Program-made: the position numbers and the translations under genes
Source of the DNA: Leptospira sp. 96542
Lineage (GTDB): Bacteria; Spirochaetota; Leptospiria; Leptospirales; Leptospiraceae
DNA: 64,000 nt
Assembly (NCBI GenBank): GCA_029310945.1
Contig: JARJFC010000015.1
Span: 1-64,000, forward strand
Direction of reading: 5' to 3'
Shown: one piece after another, positions 39,453-48,953 of the stretch
Layout of the letters: every line of letters starts with the position of its first letter
How positions within the stretch are numbered: the stretch's first letter is position 1
Notes under the pieces: generated by a model
What the model was told of the DNA's origin: nothing
Database searches by the model: none
What the model saw: only the letters and a program-made list of their open reading frames with translations

Positions 39453-40832
39453 TCAAGCCTTAAATGAGACAAGTGCTTCCACGATTGTTTCCATTTTCAT
39501 AGACCGTGAACCCTTCACAAGGATGACGCTGCCCTTTGGAATATTGGTTTTTGTATATTCGATTAAGTCCGTATGTGTTTCAAAGTATTTGGAATTTCGT
39601 AGAACCTTTGTCAGCTCTTTCATAGGTTCTCCTAAAACCAAGACCTCACCCCTGCCATAATTTTTTATGTACAGACCTAGATCTTTATGATAAAATTTGG
39701 ATTGGGAACCGAGTTCTTTCATTGTCCCCAAAATCCAAACTACATTCTTTACACCTGCAAATTGAACGCTTGCATCAATGGATGATTTCATCGATTCAGG
39801 ATTTGCATTATAACTGTCATCGATGATGGTGAAATATCCTTTTTTGATATCCAATCGTTTGTTCGGGCTTTTGAAATTTTGAATCGTTTTGATGATTTGT
39901 TCGGAAGGAAGGGCAAGGTATTCAGCCACTTCCAAAACTCCCCGAAGATTACTTAGAAGTTTTATACCAGGGAGTTTCCAATGAATGAGATTTTTATTCC
40001 AACCAAGAACGAAACCATCTCGTTTTGTGGATTCGATTTTTAATTTTGTTTTTTTTGTATGACCCCAAATCAACAATCGTGTCTTTAACTTTTTTGCCCT
40101 TTGTTTGACGATAGATAAAAATTCCAAATCATCGGGTACAAATAGAACTCCATCCTTTCGCATTCCAAGTAGAATGTCAGATTTTTCAAGGGCAATGGTT
40201 TCTCGTTTTTTCAAATTTTCAATATGGGCAGAACCTATGTTTGTGATGAGGGAGTGGGTTGGTTCCGCAATTTTTGATAACCTTTCAATTTCTCCCCTGT
40301 GGTTCATTCCCAATTCACAAACAACTACTTGTGTGTATTCCTGTATTCGAAACAAAGTGAAAGGGAGTCCAATCTCATTATTATAGTTTTTTTCTGTGAT
40401 TACCAAATCCCTTCTTGGAAGGTAAGAAAAAAGCCCACCTAATAAATCTTTTGTGGTTGTTTTCCCTGAAGAACCAGTGATGGCCAGCACATAAGGATCA
40501 AACCGATTTCTATGATGGTTGGCCAATTTCCCCAAGGCCAAAAGTCCATCCTTTACAAAAATAGCTTTTGTCGTTTCCTCTTTTGTGAGTTTTTCCAAAA
40601 TAGGATGGTTTGTTTCGCATAAAAATCCTGATGCACCTTTACCCAAAGCATCCTTTATGAATTCGTGTCCGTCCCGTGCTCCCCGTAGTGGCACAAAGAG
40701 GGTGTTTGGTTTGCATTCGGAAGAGGCGGTAGAGATCCATCGAAATTTGGGATTCTTCGTGAGTAAGACAGGTTTCTTTTTTGTTAGGACGGTTAGAATT
40801 GTTGACAACGAATATTCAAATGGTGCGATCAT
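39453..40832 (-). CDS. murF: UDP-MurNAc-tripeptide-D-Ala-D-Ala ligase MurF
   Basis: This 459-residue Mur ligase has R-G-A-R-D-G-H-E-F (the substrate-binding region), [13 protein letters not shown] (P-loop), [12 protein letters not shown] and [11 protein letters not shown]. It adds D-Ala-D-Ala, completing the UDP-MurNAc-pentapeptide. In most genomes it sits between murE and mraY; here it is on the opposite strand beyond murC, upstream of purE and purK. Confidence 0.95.
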   Translation of the reverse strand: MIAPFEYSLSTILTVLTKKKPVLLTKNPKFRWISTASSECKPNTLFVPLRGARDGHEFIKDALGKGASGFLCETNHPILEKLTKEETTKAIFVKDGLLALGKLANHHRNRFDPYVLAITGSSGKTTTKDLLGGLFSYLPRRDLVITEKNYNNEIGLPFTLFRIQEYTQVVVCELGMNHRGEIERLSKIAEPTHSLITNIGSAHIENLKKRETIALEKSDILLGMRKDGVLFVPDDLEFLSIVKQRAKKLKTRLLIWGHTKKTKLKIESTKRDGFVLGWNKNLIHWKLPGIKLLSNLRGVLEVAEYLALPSEQIIKTIQNFKSPNKRLDIKKGYFTIIDDSYNANPESMKSSIDASVQFAGVKNVVWILGTMKELGSQSKFYHKDLGLYIKNYGRGEVLVLGEPMKELTKVLRNSKYFETHTDLIEYTKTNIPKGSVILVKGSRSMKMETIVEALVSFKA

Positions 40833-40884
40833 AGGGTCTAAACCATCTTTCTTTGTTTGTTTGGTTTTGGAAGAAAAGTTTCAT

Positions 40885-41934
40885 ATGTCAAAAACCAAAT
40901 TGAATACTGTGATTTTTGGTCTAGGGAGGATTGCATCCCTTCTGGAATCGGATCCCTACCGTAAAAAACCTTGCACCCATGCTGGGGTTATTTTTTCTCC
41001 CTGGGGCAAAAAGCGGTTTCAGTTTTTAACTGGTTTTGATTTGAAAGAAGACCGAGTCCGTGCATTCCAAACTCAATGGAAAACGAGAGCTGAATTATTT
41101 GGAACAATCAATCCCAAACATTGGGATAAAAACCTTGTCCAGTCTGTTGATTTGGCAGTCATCGCCACACCCAGTGCTCAGCACGAATCCATAGCCAGAT
41201 TTTGTATCCAATCTGGAGTCAAACACCTCCTCATCGAAAAACCAGTGGCTTTGGAGAAAAAGGGGGCCGAGCGTCTGCAGAAGCTTGCAGAAGGTTCCCG
41301 TGCTAAAATCTGGGTGAACCACGAACGAAGGTATCATCCCAGTTATCAATTTGTGAGAGACGGATTGGGTGCTGGAAAGTACGGGGAGGTCATGAGTGTT
41401 CGTTGTTCTGTGTTTACCTCGGCCAAAAACCCTGGCCTTGCTTTCGAAAAGGTTGGTGGTGGACCACTTCTCCATGATGGAACTCATATTTTAGATCTGG
41501 TACAATGGATGTTTGGAAAGCCGAAACTTGTGGATGCAGAAGTTTGGCGGCCCAGTCCCAAAAGTTTGGAATCGAGAGCATGGGCTAGGTTCCAAGGCAA
41601 AAACGGGGAAGCTATTTTTGTGGACGTTTCAGGTGGTCGTGAATACTTTCAGTTCGAAATGGACATCCATACGACAAGCCATAGGCTTATTTGTTCCAAT
41701 GATGGATTCCAATTTTTTGAATCCAAACCGTCAAAATTGTATAAAGGTTTCCAAAGCCTATTGCCTTTCCAACCGAAAGGTTTTCCGAACCCCGAAACAT
41801 CCAATGCTTTTATTGGAATTTATGATGAGATCCATCGTGTTTTTTCGCAGAAAACACAAAAATTAGAAGGAACCATATCGGATAACATTGATATTCTGGA
41901 TATGATTGAATCGATCTACAGGCGAAAAAAATAA
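40885..41934 (+). CDS. Gfo/Idh/MocA-family oxidoreductase
   Basis: From the ATG at 40885 (GGAAG upstream) the protein has 349 residues; the longer frame runs into murF antisense. It has the Rossmann start T-V-I-F-G-L-G-R-I-A-S and the family E-K-P motif (LLIEKPVAL), where Lys acts with a downstream His. VNHERRYHP and GPLLHDGTHILDL fit the C-terminal domain. The family oxidises or reduces sugars with NAD(P). It starts a run with the UbiB-like and lspA genes; the substrate is unknown, perhaps an envelope sugar. Confidence 0.85.
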   Translation: MSKTKLNTVIFGLGRIASLLESDPYRKKPCTHAGVIFSPWGKKRFQFLTGFDLKEDRVRAFQTQWKTRAELFGTINPKHWDKNLVQSVDLAVIATPSAQHESIARFCIQSGVKHLLIEKPVALEKKGAERLQKLAEGSRAKIWVNHERRYHPSYQFVRDGLGAGKYGEVMSVRCSVFTSAKNPGLAFEKVGGGPLLHDGTHILDLVQWMFGKPKLVDAEVWRPSPKSLESRAWARFQGKNGEAIFVDVSGGREYFQFEMDIHTTSHRLICSNDGFQFFESKPSKLYKGFQSLLPFQPKGFPNPETSNAFIGIYDEIHRVFSQKTQKLEGTISDNIDILDMIESIYRRKK

Positions 41935-41935
41935 A

Positions 41936-43564
41936 ATGAATAAACCCCGTTCCTTAAATATTTACTTTTTTGTATTCAAAACCTGGGTTCGATATTTGGT
42001 GTTAACAAAAATCCAAAAAAGGTTGTCCACCTATGTAGGATACGAAATCAAAAGAAAACAGTTTTTACAGAAAAAAGGAAAAGAAGTAAAAACGATATTT
42101 TTTCTCTTAGGGGGAGTCTATATTAAAATTGGACAATTTGTCAGTAATCTTTTCCATATTTTACCGGAAGAGTTTTTATGGGAATTGCAAGAACTGCAGG
42201 ACCAAGTTCCATCACATAACTTTAGTGAAATGGAAAAACGTTGGTTTTTATACCACAAAGAACCAATGGACAAGGTGTTTACCAATCTTTCTAAAAAAGC
42301 CCATGCCAGTGCTTCAACAGCGCAAGTACATATTGCTTATTATTTTGATAAAAAAGTTGCTATCAAAATTCTATACCCAGACATCGAAGTCCAAGCGAAA
42401 AAAGATTTAAAAACGATCTACCGAATTCTTTGGTTTATTGATCGTTTTGTCTTCAAAATTTCTGCGGATGAAATAGGCGAACAATTAGGTGCGATGATAG
42501 AAACAGAACTCAATTTAGAAAATGAGCTTAGGTTTTTAAAACAAACCAAACTTGCCTTTGCGAATGAAAGAGACTTTTTCTTTCCTAACCCCATTGAGGA
42601 ACTTTGCAATAAACATATCCTTGTAACAGAGTATGTGGAAGGTAAAAAAATCTACGAACTAAACCCCGAACTTCACCCACACAAAAAAAATCCGTATTTA
42701 GAAAAACTAATGCGCGCATACATTCTAATGATTTTTGATTACCGATTTTTCCATGCAGATCCACACCCTGGTAATTTGATTTTTATGGAAACAGGGGAAC
42801 TTTGTTTTATCGATTTCGGTGCGGTACAATTCATTTCGGAAGAAGAAACTGAAATATTGGAACGGATCCTAGTGGGTGCTATGCGAAAGGATTACCATGG
42901 TATTTCCGAATCACTGTTTGCCTTAGGTGCCGTGACAGAAGGACTCGCAAAAGAAGAACTAATCAAAATCATCCAATATTCTTTGGAAAAATTGAACCGA
43001 ATTCTATCCACAACAAATCATTTCCGAAACTTGAGTTTAGAAACTCTCAAACCAATGGAGGATTTGCGATTTTTAAAAGAAATCCAAGTCAGCTTAAAAC
43101 GGCTTCTCGGTTCCTTAAAACTCCCTCCTAATTTCCTGAGTTTACATAGGGTGCTTGCTCTGCTTCTTGGAAATTTTTCCTACCTTGATCCAAAACGTTC
43201 TATCTTTGATTATGCGGAAAAACCTTTTTCACAAATTGTAATGAAGGGTGGATCATTGCGCAGACTGTGGAAGGATGAAGGGGAAGAAATGATTACCAGT
43301 TTGTTTTCTTTACCCAAAGAATTGAATGATTTTTTGTATAAATGGAACAGGGGCGAATTTCCGAATTTGAACAACCAAAACTCAGAACTGAATCGTTTAT
43401 TTTCTCTTTTTACCTACGGGGTTTTAGGTTCTATATTTTTCTTTTTTGGAATGTATTATGCGGAAAAATTATGGAAAGAACCAAGCTTATTATTTTATAT
43501 ACTCTCAGGACTTAGTTTTTGGTCGTTTGCTAAATCGGCAATCGGTCAATGGAAACAAAAATAA
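41936..43564 (+). CDS. ABC1/UbiB-family atypical kinase-like protein
   Basis: From the ATG at 41936 the protein has 542 residues. It has the family K-x-G-Q motif (YIKIGQFVS), the A-rich loop ASASTAQVH that replaces the kinase P-loop, and [26 protein letters not shown] and a C-terminal hydrophobic pair of helices (~495-535) follow. UbiB-like proteins are membrane ATPases linked to isoprenoid quinone synthesis or lipid handling. Leptospira are expected to use menaquinone, so a role in ubiquinone synthesis is unlikely. Its start is 1 base after the preceding stop, and its own stop overlaps lspA (TAATG). Confidence 0.85.
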   Translation: MNKPRSLNIYFFVFKTWVRYLVLTKIQKRLSTYVGYEIKRKQFLQKKGKEVKTIFFLLGGVYIKIGQFVSNLFHILPEEFLWELQELQDQVPSHNFSEMEKRWFLYHKEPMDKVFTNLSKKAHASASTAQVHIAYYFDKKVAIKILYPDIEVQAKKDLKTIYRILWFIDRFVFKISADEIGEQLGAMIETELNLENELRFLKQTKLAFANERDFFFPNPIEELCNKHILVTEYVEGKKIYELNPELHPHKKNPYLEKLMRAYILMIFDYRFFHADPHPGNLIFMETGELCFIDFGAVQFISEEETEILERILVGAMRKDYHGISESLFALGAVTEGLAKEELIKIIQYSLEKLNRILSTTNHFRNLSLETLKPMEDLRFLKEIQVSLKRLLGSLKLPPNFLSLHRVLALLLGNFSYLDPKRSIFDYAEKPFSQIVMKGGSLRRLWKDEGEEMITSLFSLPKELNDFLYKWNRGEFPNLNNQNSELNRLFSLFTYGVLGSIFFFFGMYYAEKLWKEPSLLFYILSGLSFWSFAKSAIGQWKQK

Positions 43565-44139
43565 TGAGTAACCAATTTAAAATCAATCTCCCGAACATTC
43601 CATTTTTTTCTGTGTACAAACCGCATTACCTGGCCTTCGTGGTTGTGGGTATGTTATGCGATCTAGCAAGTAAATATTGGGTTATCCTCAAAATGAATGC
43701 ATACGAATCCATTCCTGTTTTGGGTGAATTCTTTCGTATGTCCCTTACCTTTAACACTGGTTTCGTGTTTGGGCTTTTTCAAAACAATCCTTTTCCGTCT
43801 CTATTTGCAACAGGATTTGCCATTGTATTTTTAGTTTTTTATCGTTGGCACAATTCAGATTTAGGCAACCCTTGGGGTTGGAATTTTGTTATGGCAGGAG
43901 CCTTTGGTAACTTTACCGATAAATTTTTTGTAAAAATCCCAGGTTCTGGATTTCGTTTTGGTTTTATCCCAGAAAAGTTCGGCGAATACATTGGGGTTGT
44001 GGATTTTTTTGACTTTGACTGGCCCAATTTTCTCTTTGTTGAAAGGTGGCCTGCCTTTAATATTGCCGATTCTTTTGTTTCCATTGGGATTGTCATTTTG
44101 CTCATCACAATGGATTGGAAAGAAATCGACAAAAAATAA
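43564..44139 (+). CDS. lspA: Lipoprotein signal peptidase (signal peptidase II)
   Basis: From the ATG at 43564 the protein has 191 residues and four hydrophobic helices. Family motifs are [17 protein letters not shown] with the first catalytic Asp, V-V-D-F-F-D-F, and FNIADSFVS with the second Asp. The usual D-R after the first Asp motif reads D-K. It cuts prolipoproteins before the lipidated Cys. The many lipoproteins in this window are its natural substrates. Confidence 0.92.
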   Translation: MSNQFKINLPNIPFFSVYKPHYLAFVVVGMLCDLASKYWVILKMNAYESIPVLGEFFRMSLTFNTGFVFGLFQNNPFPSLFATGFAIVFLVFYRWHNSDLGNPWGWNFVMAGAFGNFTDKFFVKIPGSGFRFGFIPEKFGEYIGVVDFFDFDWPNFLFVERWPAFNIADSFVSIGIVILLITMDWKEIDKK

Positions 44140-44850
44140 TTATAGTAAGTAACTCTTTCTGACCGTCACGGATAAGGTTTTTAAAACATCCTTATCCTCT
44201 TCGGTTTTACCCACTTTCCAGTTGATACCAGAAGGCGAGGCATACAAACTCCGAGCGGGGTGGTTTTCTTTCGGGCCGCACACCCGGATCAAATGGATGT
44301 TTTTTTCTTTTGCTAAGGCTTCAAAATAAATCAAATCTTCTTCGTAGCTTCGTTTGTTCTCTTCGCCAGAAAGAAAGAAAACGATCTCAATATCCTCTTT
44401 TTTAAATTCATCCCAGATGGATTGGTTTTCTATGTCTTCCCCGACGAGAAGTCCAAAACGAAGCCCACCCATAATGAAAATGGATTCTGTTTTGCCCGGA
44501 TGAACACTTGGTTCAGATTTTGGATTTGGAGATTTTTTATCATAAAAATCCACAAGTACTAGGGATTGTAAAATGGGAAGGGATGATTTCAGATTTCCAT
44601 CTTCAGCCTTTCTGTAATGGGTCCCGCCAAGGATCACCCCAGAGAAAGTTTCGGAAATTTCCAAAAGGTGGTCTTGGTATTCTTTCTCATGTGCAATTGC
44701 TTTCTCCGAAGATTCACTGTGGAAAAAATGAGGGTATCCCTCAGGCAAAAGGAGAAATTGTGCCTTCGTCTGTGCGATTTTTGCCATTTCCTCCTTCGTG
44801 ATGCGTTTGTGTTGGTTCTTTTGAAAGATGCTGATTTTGACTACTGCCAT
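44140..44850 (-). CDS. Nitrilase-fold protein without the catalytic cysteine
   Basis: This 236-residue protein has the carbon-nitrogen hydrolase layout: the Glu motif F-L-L-L-P-E-G, a Lys region Y-D-K-K-S-P-N-P, and the nucleophile strand. In that last strand the expected G-x-x-x-C-x-D reads G-L-L-V-G-E-D. The Cys of the Glu-Lys-Cys triad is therefore Gly, so amidase or nitrilase activity is not expected in the usual way. Its ATG overlaps the stop of the 637-residue protein by one base (TAATG), which couples the two genes. It may be a binding or regulatory pseudo-enzyme. Confidence 0.65.
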   Translation of the reverse strand: MAVVKISIFQKNQHKRITKEEMAKIAQTKAQFLLLPEGYPHFFHSESSEKAIAHEKEYQDHLLEISETFSGVILGGTHYRKAEDGNLKSSLPILQSLVLVDFYDKKSPNPKSEPSVHPGKTESIFIMGGLRFGLLVGEDIENQSIWDEFKKEDIEIVFFLSGEENKRSYEEDLIYFEALAKEKNIHLIRVCGPKENHPARSLYASPSGINWKVGKTEEDKDVLKTLSVTVRKSYLL

Positions 44851-46763
44851 TAAAAGGGATTCCCACTTGGTAATATGTCATCATCCCCAAGGTCGTCCAT
44901 ACTGTCATTTTCTTCCGCTTTGTTTGTCTCACTTCCCTCAGTATCTGGAGAAACTTTATTTGGAACGGGAGTGGTTTCATTCGTCTCTTCAGGGAGATTT
45001 GTAAGGTCTTCTGATTCGGCTGCACTCGGTTCTTTGGTTTGTTCGATGCCGAGTGATTCTTTCAGTTGGTCTCCCGTGAGTTCCACAAGTCCACCATAAA
45101 GGTCGCCTGATTCGAGACGGTCAAATAATGCCATCACATAACAATACGATTCCATTATGCATTGTTTGACTGCTTTTTTGTTGAGTCTTTTTCTTGACTC
45201 AACAGAATCCAAAGTCAAAACATCATCCATATTACCCACAATTTCCTTTTTGCCCTTCATGTCTTTGATGAGGACGAGGAGGGCATCTCTCGATTTTAAG
45301 GCAAAATCTTTCACGGCCATCCGAACGGTGCGAGATTGTCCCGTTCTTTTTTGTTCGATACCAGTCAATTTTTTGGAAGCCTCAATGTAGTTGGCTCCAG
45401 GATTGGCTTTGTGTTTCTCAAGCTCACGCATGATATCGAGATAAATTTTGAACTGATCTGTAATGAGCCGAGTACCCTCGTAGATATCCAACATTTTTTG
45501 ACGGTAATCTACCTTCACACCGTTCAACTGTCCAGGTTTGATATCGATTTTTTTTGTGGTCATTACAAATGAATATTCATCATCAAATTCCGCAAAATAA
45601 AATAATGCGAGAAGGGCTTTATCTGTATCAGGAACATTTGCATATTCATTACGCGGATCAAATTTTTTGCGAAGTTTTGCAACTGAATACATATCCATAA
45701 GCCGGAGGCCATAGGCTTGTTCTTTGGAGAGAGGAACTTCTTCCTTTTCTTCAGGTTCTTTTTCTTTTTTATCTTCTTTTACTTCTTCTGCATTTGGATC
45801 TGTACCACCAGGAACATTTTCACCTACCTTTCTTTGGCCTGGGCGGTCTTCTGGTTTGATATCAAGTAGAGATTCCATATAACGAGATATCAGTGGGATG
45901 TTTTTATTTTCTGCCCGAATGATGACTAAGTATAATTTGTCCAAAAATCCATCAAAAAGAGTATCAATTTCTGAAGTGATTCGTTTCTTTTTATTTGCAT
46001 AAATAAGGGCAGGTTTACCCTCTAACTTTTGTAATTCGTCATATGCTTGTAAAAATGCTTTTTTGAGTGTCTCTTGGTAAGGGTAAAGGATGTACATCCT
46101 TTTAAATAGAGAATAAATTGGGGATTTGACTCTTTCGATGGCTACGGGAGATTCTGGAGCTGTTAGAATCGGTTCCGTAATGTCTGTTAGTTCAGGACCA
46201 TTGTATAGTTTTTGTCCCATGGCCAAAAGTTCCACTAGCAGAGGATTGATTTTGTCTAAGGCTTTACTCAACTGAGGAGAATATTGTTTATTTGCAAGAA
46301 GCTCATTACCACTGTATTGTAATTCAATCAGAGCTTGTTTGGCACGTATGCTAAAGTCGTGCATAAATTTGGGAGTGAGATCACTTGACCCAAAAGGTGT
46401 GACTCGTGCGAGCCAACATTTGAGTTTGATGGCAAACCTTGCCGAAAAACTAGAAATTTCTTTTTCATACTGGGCTTTGCTGTCCAATTGTGATTTGCTG
46501 GGAGTGGCATCATTTTTGTTTTGCCTTGACCCAGACCCAGATCTTGCACGTGCATTCGCATCATTGCCACCGCCCCGAGAAACAGTGCCTTGCCTTACCT
46601 TTGGTTCGGGTCTATTCTTTTTGGATTCGTCCTCTTTGGGTGGGGTTTTTTCTTTGACGACTTCGCCACCGGCACTGACGAATTTATTGAACATATCCTT
46701 CCTTGCGGAATCGTCCAATTTCCCAACGCCAATGGCCCTTTTTGTATTATCAAATTCAGACAT
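44850..46763 (-). CDS. 637-residue conserved-type protein of unknown function
   Basis: I do not recognise a family with a known function. The first ~95 residues are charged and Gly/Ser/Asn-rich, likely disordered (RGGGNDANARARSGSGSRQN). Residues ~100-305 and ~345-575 look mostly helical. A Glu/Lys-rich linker (~320-345) joins them, and the last ~60 residues are acidic. There is no signal peptide or transmembrane segment, so it is cytoplasmic or membrane-bound through partners. It is transcribed away from a MoxR-VWA pair, with 122 bases between starts, and is followed by the Cys-less nitrilase-like gene. The layout suggests a spirochaete scaffold protein; that is inference. Confidence 0.7.
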   Translation of the reverse strand: MSEFDNTKRAIGVGKLDDSARKDMFNKFVSAGGEVVKEKTPPKEDESKKNRPEPKVRQGTVSRGGGNDANARARSGSGSRQNKNDATPSKSQLDSKAQYEKEISSFSARFAIKLKCWLARVTPFGSSDLTPKFMHDFSIRAKQALIELQYSGNELLANKQYSPQLSKALDKINPLLVELLAMGQKLYNGPELTDITEPILTAPESPVAIERVKSPIYSLFKRMYILYPYQETLKKAFLQAYDELQKLEGKPALIYANKKKRITSEIDTLFDGFLDKLYLVIIRAENKNIPLISRYMESLLDIKPEDRPGQRKVGENVPGGTDPNAEEVKEDKKEKEPEEKEEVPLSKEQAYGLRLMDMYSVAKLRKKFDPRNEYANVPDTDKALLALFYFAEFDDEYSFVMTTKKIDIKPGQLNGVKVDYRQKMLDIYEGTRLITDQFKIYLDIMRELEKHKANPGANYIEASKKLTGIEQKRTGQSRTVRMAVKDFALKSRDALLVLIKDMKGKKEIVGNMDDVLTLDSVESRKRLNKKAVKQCIMESYCYVMALFDRLESGDLYGGLVELTGDQLKESLGIEQTKEPSAAESEDLTNLPEETNETTPVPNKVSPDTEGSETNKAEENDSMDDLGDDDILPSGNPF

Positions 46764-46885
46764 ATATCTTAATTATCGTTCTAAAAATCAGTTTAGGGAA
46801 TTCAATTTCCTTAAAAAAGCAATTTTTAATGGATTCCCCTGTTTTTCCTGAAAGATTGGAATAAAAAAACGAAAGGGATCGGGTT

Positions 46886-47674
46886 ATGGCGGAATATATT
46901 TTATCAGAGGAACTGCGAGAGGCGGTTCTCGTGGCAGAAATTACGAAACGTCCCTTATTATTGAAAGGGGAACCGGGAACTGGCAAAACTTTACTTGCAA
47001 GTTTTGTTGCCGAAGCCCAAAATTTGCCATTTTTTCGATGGCATATCAAATCCACAAGCCTCGCCAAAGAAGGTCTCTATTTTTATGATGCTGTCAGTCG
47101 TTTGAACGATTCACGATTTCCTGAATCAGAAGCCATGGAAAGGGTGAGAGATGTAAAAAATTACATCCGTTTGGGTGCTTTAGGAGAAGCGTTTGCTCTT
47201 GGCAAAAGATCGGTTGTTCTCCTCGACGAAATTGACAAAGCCGATATTGAATTTCCGAATGATCTTTTATTAGAACTTGATAAAATGGAATTTTTCATTC
47301 CTGAAACAAAAGAACATATTGTAGCAAAAGAAAGACCAATCGTTATCATTACCTCTAATAATGAAAAAGAATTACCAGACGCATTTTTACGTCGTTGTAT
47401 TTTCCACTACATCGAATTTCCCAAACGAGAGACAATGAAAAATATAATCAAAGCACATTTCCCCAAAATTGAAACTGAGTTTATGGAAAAGGCTTTGGCA
47501 ATGTTTTATGCCATTCGGAAAATCGATAATCTACGAAAAAAACCATCAACAAGTGAACTCTTGGATTGGATCCAAGTTTTACTCCATTCTGGAGAATCTT
47601 TGGAATCACAAAATATTCCTTTTGCAGGAACTCTTTTCAAAACAGAGGACGATTATAGGGTTTATTTAAACTGA
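46886..47674 (+). CDS. MoxR-family AAA+ ATPase
   Basis: This 262-residue AAA+ protein has Walker A LKGEPGTGKTLL, Walker B VVLLDEIDKAD, sensor-1 IITSNN and the arginine-finger segment DAFLRRCIFHYIEFP. MoxR ATPases work with VWA-domain proteins as metal-insertion or remodelling chaperones. The VWA gene follows after 1 base. AAGGG precedes the ATG. No oxidoreductase client is encoded next to it. Confidence 0.92.
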   Translation: MAEYILSEELREAVLVAEITKRPLLLKGEPGTGKTLLASFVAEAQNLPFFRWHIKSTSLAKEGLYFYDAVSRLNDSRFPESEAMERVRDVKNYIRLGALGEAFALGKRSVVLLDEIDKADIEFPNDLLLELDKMEFFIPETKEHIVAKERPIVIITSNNEKELPDAFLRRCIFHYIEFPKRETMKNIIKAHFPKIETEFMEKALAMFYAIRKIDNLRKKPSTSELLDWIQVLLHSGESLESQNIPFAGTLFKTEDDYRVYLN

Positions 47675-47675
47675 A

Positions 47676-48878
47676 ATGTTTTTGGATTTTTTTTACAATC
47701 TGCGAAAGGAATCTGTTCCCTGTTCCACGGGGGAATTATTAGCCTTTTTAACTTCCCTTCGAAAGCTAACAGATCCTTCGGGATACATTAGTCTCGATTG
47801 TCTGTACAGAGTGGGCAGGCTTAATTTTGCAAAAGATTTAAAATATTATGATGGGTATGATGTGGCCTTCGCCAAAACCTACGGTTCTTGGAAGGATTTA
47901 CGGGTTTCGTTTCGAGAAACACTTTTGGATTGGTTGGAAAAAAAAATTGAAAAAATCATCACCGAGGAAGAAAAATCAAAGGCTCCCAATTTAAACATAG
48001 ACCAAGTATTGGAAGAATTAAAAAAACGATTGGCCGAACAAAAGGAACGTCATGACGGAGGCAATCGGTGGGTAGGGACATCAGGAACTTCTCCATTTGG
48101 TAACTCAGGATTCAATCCAAATGGTCTTTCTATCGGTGGTGAGCTGGACGGGAGTGGCAATCGAACAGGAGTTAACCTCTGGAATGAAAGAAATTATAAA
48201 GCTTATAGAGAAGATCAAATTCTTGACACTCGATCCATTCAACTTGCTCTAAAAGAACTTAGGTTCCTGAAAAAAGAAGGAAAAAAAGATATCCATATAA
48301 ACAAAACCATCGACAAAACATGCGAAAATGCAGGTGTCATTGAAATCGTAGAAGAGAGGGAACGTAAAAATTCTTTGCGTTTAGTGCTCATAATGGACAT
48401 CGGTGGGAGTATGACACCGCATTCAGAAAGAGTGAGTGGGCTCTTTAGTGCCAGTCGGAGTTTGTATCATTTTAAGGAAGTTCATAATTATTTTTTTCAC
48501 AATATATTCCATAATTTTCTGTACAACAATCACAACTTTAACGAAAAAATTTCGCTCAAACACTTTGAAGAAAAATTCCGAAAAAATACGAAACTCATTT
48601 TTGTTGGGGATGCTTATATGGCGCCTTATGAACTCTTGAGTGCACCTTACAACCCTTATTCGTATCATACTAGCGATAAAGAAGAAAAAAACCAAAAATC
48701 TAAATCAGGATTGGATTGTTTAAAGGAGCTTATTGGTTATTTTCCTGATTCGGTTTGGTTAAATCCCGAGCCAAAACGATTTTGGGGGGCTCCGACCATC
48801 GAAGCCATTGAATCTGTTGTTCCTATGTTTCCATTGAGCATCGAAGGTTTGAGAAAAGCAGTAAAAAATCTAGTTTAA
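47676..48878 (+). CDS. VWA (CoxE-like) protein
   Basis: This 400-residue protein has a helical N-terminal half with a Gly/Asn-rich stretch (~130-165) and a C-terminal VWA domain. The MIDAS motif reads D-I-G-G-S-M, where the first Ser of D-x-S-x-S is Gly, a variant that occurs in some bacterial VWA families. The end (VWLNPEPKRFWGAPTIEAIE...VPMFPLS) matches CoxE-like proteins. It is the natural partner of the MoxR ATPase in front of it. Metal-dependent ligand binding is probable but weakened by the Gly. Confidence 0.87.
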   Translation: MFLDFFYNLRKESVPCSTGELLAFLTSLRKLTDPSGYISLDCLYRVGRLNFAKDLKYYDGYDVAFAKTYGSWKDLRVSFRETLLDWLEKKIEKIITEEEKSKAPNLNIDQVLEELKKRLAEQKERHDGGNRWVGTSGTSPFGNSGFNPNGLSIGGELDGSGNRTGVNLWNERNYKAYREDQILDTRSIQLALKELRFLKKEGKKDIHINKTIDKTCENAGVIEIVEERERKNSLRLVLIMDIGGSMTPHSERVSGLFSASRSLYHFKEVHNYFFHNIFHNFLYNNHNFNEKISLKHFEEKFRKNTKLIFVGDAYMAPYELLSAPYNPYSYHTSDKEEKNQKSKSGLDCLKELIGYFPDSVWLNPEPKRFWGAPTIEAIESVVPMFPLSIEGLRKAVKNLV

Positions 48879-48953
48879 ACCCAATTCGGAAATTCCAAAT
48901 CTACCGATTCGGTTTCAATTTTTCATACATTTTGGTCGTTAATTGTACCACTC

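Noticed and set aside
46790..46815. Near-palindrome AGGGAATTCAATTTCCT between the divergent 637-residue and MoxR genes
   Set aside because: Arms are short, mismatched and A+T-rich; not convincing as an operator.
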